64,000 nucleotides of DNA from Cryptomeria japonica (lineage: Eukaryota; Streptophyta; Pinopsida; Cupressales; Cupressaceae): positions 616,452,755-616,516,754 of the forward strand of contig NC_081409.1 in the NCBI RefSeq assembly GCF_030272615.1. Direction: 5' to 3'. Position numbers and translations under genes: made by a program. Under the pieces are notes generated by a model. It was not told the origin of the DNA, made no database searches, and saw only the letters and a list, made by a program, of their open reading frames with translations. Shown here one piece after another: positions 59,979 to 64,000 of this stretch. Numbering within the stretch: the stretch's first letter is position 1; every line of letters starts with the position of its first letter.

Positions 59979-59992
59979 ATCCTTAGTGTTTA

Positions 59993-61341
59993 TGATGGAA
60001 ATAGGATAGACAACTAAGAAGGGGGTGAATCAATTGTCACAAATAAACCTACACAACCTGAACTTATTCTTAGATCTAATAATTAAACATGAAAGAATGA
60101 ATCAAAAACACATCATAAACACACATAACACCAATATTTTTGATGTGGAAACCCCATTAGGGGACAAACCAGTGGGAGTGAACCCACAAAAGATATAATA
60201 TGTTAGAAGTATTACAATGGGGAATGTGCATGCATTCAGGCACACTGCCTAGAGCTCACTACTCAAAATAAGAAGGGATACAAGCTAGAGAAGGCTCACT
60301 GCCTTATAAACAATCATAGATTACTTCCAAAAATCATGAACTAAGAAAAAGAATCCTTAATGCTTTGTTACAGTTTCAATTAAGCACATAACAACTTTCA
60401 TTTTCTTCTTCACACTTCTCTGTTTCTGAAAGATCAATACATTATTTGCTCACATACTTACACTCATCTACTTTGCATGCCTCACACAAGATTATTACAT
60501 TTATTTATACATGACATCAGCCTTGGAAAGATCAATAAGGTCGGCTCAACACACATTAAATAATTGCAATGATATAGTTGTTGATCAGATACAAATTATC
60601 ACATGCAGACCAAAGCAATGTCGGTTAAGATATAAAATGGACTCAAATAATCACCTCGAACATGAAACACCTCTAAGAATTATGCCCCGAACATCCACAA
60701 CACGCTACAAGCATCGGGTCGGTCAAGAACATGAAGAACACCAACATACTGAAAGAAATATTCAATTGCAAGATCAACGATCAATTTGGACCACCAATAC
60801 AAAAGGCACATGATCTAGAAACATCCAAAAGCATCATGAATTACCATAACAACATCTACACCAACACAAATTACTAGAATCACTAGTATCTTCATACCGG
60901 ACCTCAAGAACACTAACTGCAATGATTCTCAACCTTGAAAAATCACTTGCGGACCTCCAAACCATGAACCACTTGAATTGAGGACACACTAATGTTCCAA
61001 ACATACCACCAAATCCGCAAAACAAGATATTGCAATGCAGATCAATGTAGATCAAAATACTGTCATAATGACATCACTGAACAACTGAAAAAATCAGACA
61101 CAACATAGATACTCATAACTCAATCAAATCTTCATGTGAACCTCTAAGACTTGAACTAGATCAATTATAGACATTCCTCTAAAAACCCTTTAATCTACAA
61201 ACTTTGATCTTCAACATGCTAAACAAACTATCTCATTGAACTTCACTGCATCACTGTCTCGGATAGAGAAATATGTTGACATCAATGACAACACATATCT
61301 CAAATATCTTTTAAGCACATATTTGCAACATTATTCCAACA
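59993..61341 (-). repeat. 3' LTR of copia 3
   Basis: On the minus strand it starts tgttggaataatgttgc (61341) and ends tgtctatcctatttccatca (59993), with ttgattcacccccttctt about 40 bases before the end, again the shared terminal motif. A second, truncated copy of this LTR lies at 6690-7920. Confidence 0.83.
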
Positions 61342-61354
61342 ATCACCCCCTTTG
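61342..61354 (-). other. Polypurine tract of copia 3
   Basis: Minus strand caaagggggtgat directly before tgttgg; context tgccatcaatgacaaagg resembles the tracts of copia 1, 2 and E3. Confidence 0.8.
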
Positions 61355-61648
61355 TCATTGATGGCAACATATGATGTGAAAAAAAATCAATGACAAAGAA
61401 AAAAATCTCTTCACATGACTTTCTCCCCCAAATCTCTTCACAGTTTTTCACATGACTCTCTCCCCCTTTGACATCAATGGCAAAGGCACATATTTGCAAT
61501 CAAACTCACAAAAATAACTCTCAAAACTGAATTTGAACATCTGACTCACAAAACTAACTACTCCCCCTGAGTAGCAGCCACCAACCATCAATCCAAATTA
61601 TAAGATATGACTATGAAATGCACAGGACTGATGCATACCAAATGCATC

Positions 61649-63280
61649 TTAGTTATGATCAGGAGGGGCAATCACTCCTAACTTCCCTCTAAGATACTCA
61701 AAAGTATCCTTAGGAAAAGGCTTTGTGAAGATGTCTGCAATCTATTCCTTAGTAGACGCATACTCCAATCTGACTTCCTTCTCATTTACCTTTTCTCTTA
61801 AAAAGTGAAACTTGATGGATATATGTTTAGTCTTTGAATGAAACATCAGATTCTTAGAAATGTTAATTGCACTTGAATTATCACAATAAATAGCAATAGG
61901 CTCATCATACACTATTCTGATATATTCCAACATTCGCTTCATCCACATTACCTAAGTATAATTATTTGTAGCAGCAAAATATACTATGCCTCTATAGTAG
62001 ATAGAGAAATAGAATTCTATTTTTTGTTCAACCATGAAACCAATATTTTTCCCAAGAAAAATGCACCACCACTAGTACTCTTTCTATCATCCACATCTCC
62101 TACCCAATCAACATCAGTAAAAGCACTCAAAGTAAAATCATCATCTTTAGGATACCATAGACCAAAATCAATTGTTCCTTTCAAATATCTAAAAAATTCT
62201 TTTGACTACAACATGAGATTCCTTAGGATCAGCTTGAAATCTAGCAACAAGACAAACCGTGTTCATGATATCAGGTCTTGTCTGAGTCAAATAGATAAAT
62301 CCACCAATCATAGATCTATAACTAGTCTGAATTACCTTAGGGGAATCATCATATTTAGTCAACTTACATATGGTCACCATAGGAGTACCAAATGGCTTTG
62401 AATCTTCCAAACCAAACTTTTTCAACAATTCTTTTACATACTTGGACTGAGATATAGAGATCCCTTTTTCTGACTGAGTGATTTGCAATCCCAAAGAGAA
62501 TTTTATCTCTCCAATTATAGACATTTCAAATTCATTCTACATTTCATTAGCAAACGTTTTGCACAAACTTTCATTCCCTCCAAAAATAATATCATCAACA
62601 AAAACTTCAACAATCATAATGTTATCATGATCAATCTTGAAGTACAGATTACTATCAATAGTAACTTTGGTAAATCCTAGCTTCAACAGATACTTATCCA
62701 ATCTAGTTTACCATTCTCTTGGGGCTTGCTTCAGTCCATACAAATCTTTCTTCAACTAGTAAACCATATCTCTGTGATCAGTCAATTGAAATCCATCTAG
62801 TTGCTCAATGTAAACCTCTTCTTCTAATTCACCATTCAGAAATGTTGACTTGACATCCATCTGAAAGACTTTGAAATCCTTGTAAGCAACAAAGGAAAGA
62901 AATAATCTTACAGCTTCAATCCTTTCCATAAGGGAAAAAGTTTCTTCAAAATCAATTCCTTCCATTTGTGAATATCCTTTGCAAATAAGTCTTTCTTTGT
63001 TTCTAACAACTTCACCTTGCTCATTTAATTTTTTCTTAAAGACCCATTTGGTTCCAATTACATTTTTGTCCTTAGGTCTGCGAATAAGATTCCATATATT
63101 ATTCTTTTCAATCTGCATCAATTCTTCTTCCATTGCTTTTACCCAATGTTCATCTTTACAAGCTTCATTAACATCCTTAGGTTCAGTCTTTGAATTCAAA
63201 CAATACTTAACTTGATCTTCAATGATTCTTCTTCTTGTTTGAACACCTTTATTTCTATGTCCTATGATCCAATTTTTCAG
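61649..63280 (-). pseudogene. Copia 3 pol: reverse transcriptase and RNase H
   Basis: Minus strand from about 63280: GVQTRRRIIEDQVKYCL. RT follows ([40 protein letters not shown] at 62860-62800; [11 protein letters not shown] near 62600; [28 protein letters not shown]). RNase H is only partly followed; its end (AIYCDNSSAINISKN, 61890) precedes the usual IADIFTKPFPKDTFE tail, with the stop at 61649. Stops near 62756, 62540 and 62190 and a broken section at 61950-62100. Gag, protease and integrase are absent because the copia 4 insertion lies just upstream. Confidence 0.9.
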
Positions 63281-63308
63281 AATGATTCAACCTTAAATAC
63301 CTGGTAGT

Positions 63309-63677
63309 TGTTAAGGATATAGCTTCATTCAGATTGAAGCACGTAATATATAACGACATTGAATGAAGGGTCATGTCCCCATAGGGTCATGACTCTACTT
63401 GGCATAAGCCACGTAGAAGTCATTCCCCTACATGGACATGACTCTTCATCCTTTTATTTATAGGCATCAACACTTGTTGTGAACTAAAACCAATAACTGT
63501 GGTAGTTTCACGAACTAGCAAGCTGTCGATATTATCATAGAAGATTCATAGTTAGAGTTATATATATACACACATCGGAGGTAAAACATATTCATTGCAG
63601 TGATCTTATTAAAGTCTATCCTCACTATATTTTACCAGACTATTGTATTCTCTATCTCTGATCTAAATTCCTTAACA
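63309..63677 (+). repeat. 5' LTR of copia 4
   Basis: Starts tgttaaggatatagc and ends aattccttaaca. A TATA-like tttatttatagg at about 63464-63475 may be the LTR promoter. Contains the paired phrase gggtcatgtccccatagggtcatgac near 63370. Confidence 0.87.
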
Positions 63678-63689
63678 TGGTATCAGAGC
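63678..63689 (+). other. Primer-binding site of copia 4
   Basis: tggtatcagagc immediately after the LTR, exact iMet-type site. Confidence 0.93.
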
Positions 63690-63776
63690 CACATTGGTAG
63701 AGAAATAATAAAATAGTGACACCTCTTTTCTAAAAAAAAATTTAGACTTGCACTCAGAATCAAAGGAAAAACAATC

Positions 63777-64000
63777 ATAGTGAACAGTGTTAGAGTGGAG
63801 GATAGACTCGAAGGCACATCCAAGTTCATCTCATGGAGAATTTGAATAACAACAATTCTTCAAGAACTCGGAATAGATGCATACATAGAAGAAGATACTA
63901 AGATTCCCGAAGACGAGCCAAAGAAAACAACTTGGAAAAGACACAACAACAAGGCTAAGAAAATCATAATTGATGCTATTAAAGATCACATTCTCCCAAC
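63777..64000 (+). pseudogene. Copia 4 gag, N-terminal part
   Basis: The frame reads IVNSVRVEDRLEGTSKFISW, then a stop (tga, near 63846), then LQELGIDAYIEEDTKIP and KKIIIDAIKDHILP to the window edge. This is the usual copia Gag opening (VEDRLDG..NF..W, DAIKDH). The likely start codon reads ata (63777) instead of atg. Partial because the window ends. Confidence 0.78.

Larger units (their letters stand above)
59993..63308 (-). mobile_element. Copia element 3 (3' half; its 5' half is displaced by copia 4)
   Basis: Minus-strand copia: RT-RNase H from about 63280 down to 61649, purine tract, then a 3' LTR 61341-59993. The 5' part would lie beyond copia 4, outside the window. The left flank is gttta (59988-59992). 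It inserted just upstream of the G2 gag start. Confidence 0.87.
63309..64000 (+). mobile_element. Copia element 4, 5' end (runs off the window)
   Basis: A 369-bp 5' LTR, exact primer site and the start of a copia gag. The left flank gtagt (63304-63308) would be one target copy; the other is outside the window. It cuts copia 3 in the opposite orientation. The LTR is much shorter than those of copia 1-3 and lacks their cacccc motif, so it is a different lineage. Confidence 0.88.

Noticed and set aside
1-64000. tRNA, rRNA, riboswitch or CRISPR features
   Set aside because: None seen on reading both strands; the iMet-like 12-mers are primer-binding sites next to LTRs, not tRNA genes.

Overview
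The window looks like intergenic, repeat-dominated DNA from a large plant nuclear genome. I found no convincing host gene, tRNA, rRNA or CRISPR array. Almost everything recognisable is a retroelement. The mix is plant Ty1/copia, Ty3/gypsy (Tat-like, dual RNase H), a plant LINE with a C-terminal RNase H, and a fragment with a Penelope-type GIY-YIG domain. Penelope-like elements are rare in plants but have been reported in conifers, so together with the low GC and old, stop-ridden elements I infer a conifer or other gymnosperm. That assignment is an inference, not something the sequence proves.

Layout. 81-923 is a nearly perfect 0.84-kb palindrome. 1924-5157 is a non-coding LTR element in tandem form (LTR-internal-LTR-internal-LTR) with a 5-bp target duplication. 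6690-7920 is an isolated LTR fragment. 11223-14856 is a 3.6-kb solo LTR with a perfect duplication (gttca). 15403-16428 is a composite microsatellite, followed by the Penelope-like fragment (16641-17095, minus). 17723-18654 is an unrecognised minus-strand pseudogene whose upstream part reappears at 34197, because copia element 1 (18655-34196) inserted into it. Copia 1 is itself split by copia element 2 (25686-33212, perfect duplication cattg).

From about 35.2 to 52.1 kb lies a minus-strand Tat-like gypsy element (G1). It keeps RT-end, two RNase H segments and integrase (51006-48634), and an antisense plant-mobile-domain pseudogene (about 45.1-46.9 kb, plus strand). Its 3' LTR is broken by a solo LTR (35200-36442) and by element E3 (36899-42765). 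E3 is the most interesting object in the window. It is a structurally complete LTR element with LTRs, iMet-type primer site, purine tract and near-perfect duplication, but no reverse transcriptase or integrase. It carries a coiled-coil/zinc-knuckle Gag-like frame and a 744-codon frame of unknown function.

Distal to G1 are a 5'-truncated LINE (52118-54715, minus), gag and protease remains of a second gypsy element G2 (59978-56790, minus), a minus-strand copia 3 (3' LTR 59993-61341, pol to about 63280), and the 5' end of a plus-strand copia 4 (63309 to the window edge).

How the parts relate. Copia 1, copia 2 and E3 share a primer site, a purine tract context (ccatcaatgccaaagggg) and an LTR-terminal motif (attcaccccccctct). 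The simplest reading is that copia 1/2-type elements supply reverse transcriptase and integrase in trans to E3. LTR divergence, roughly counted by eye, agrees with the nesting order: copia 2 is younger than copia 1, and copia 1 younger than the frame it split.
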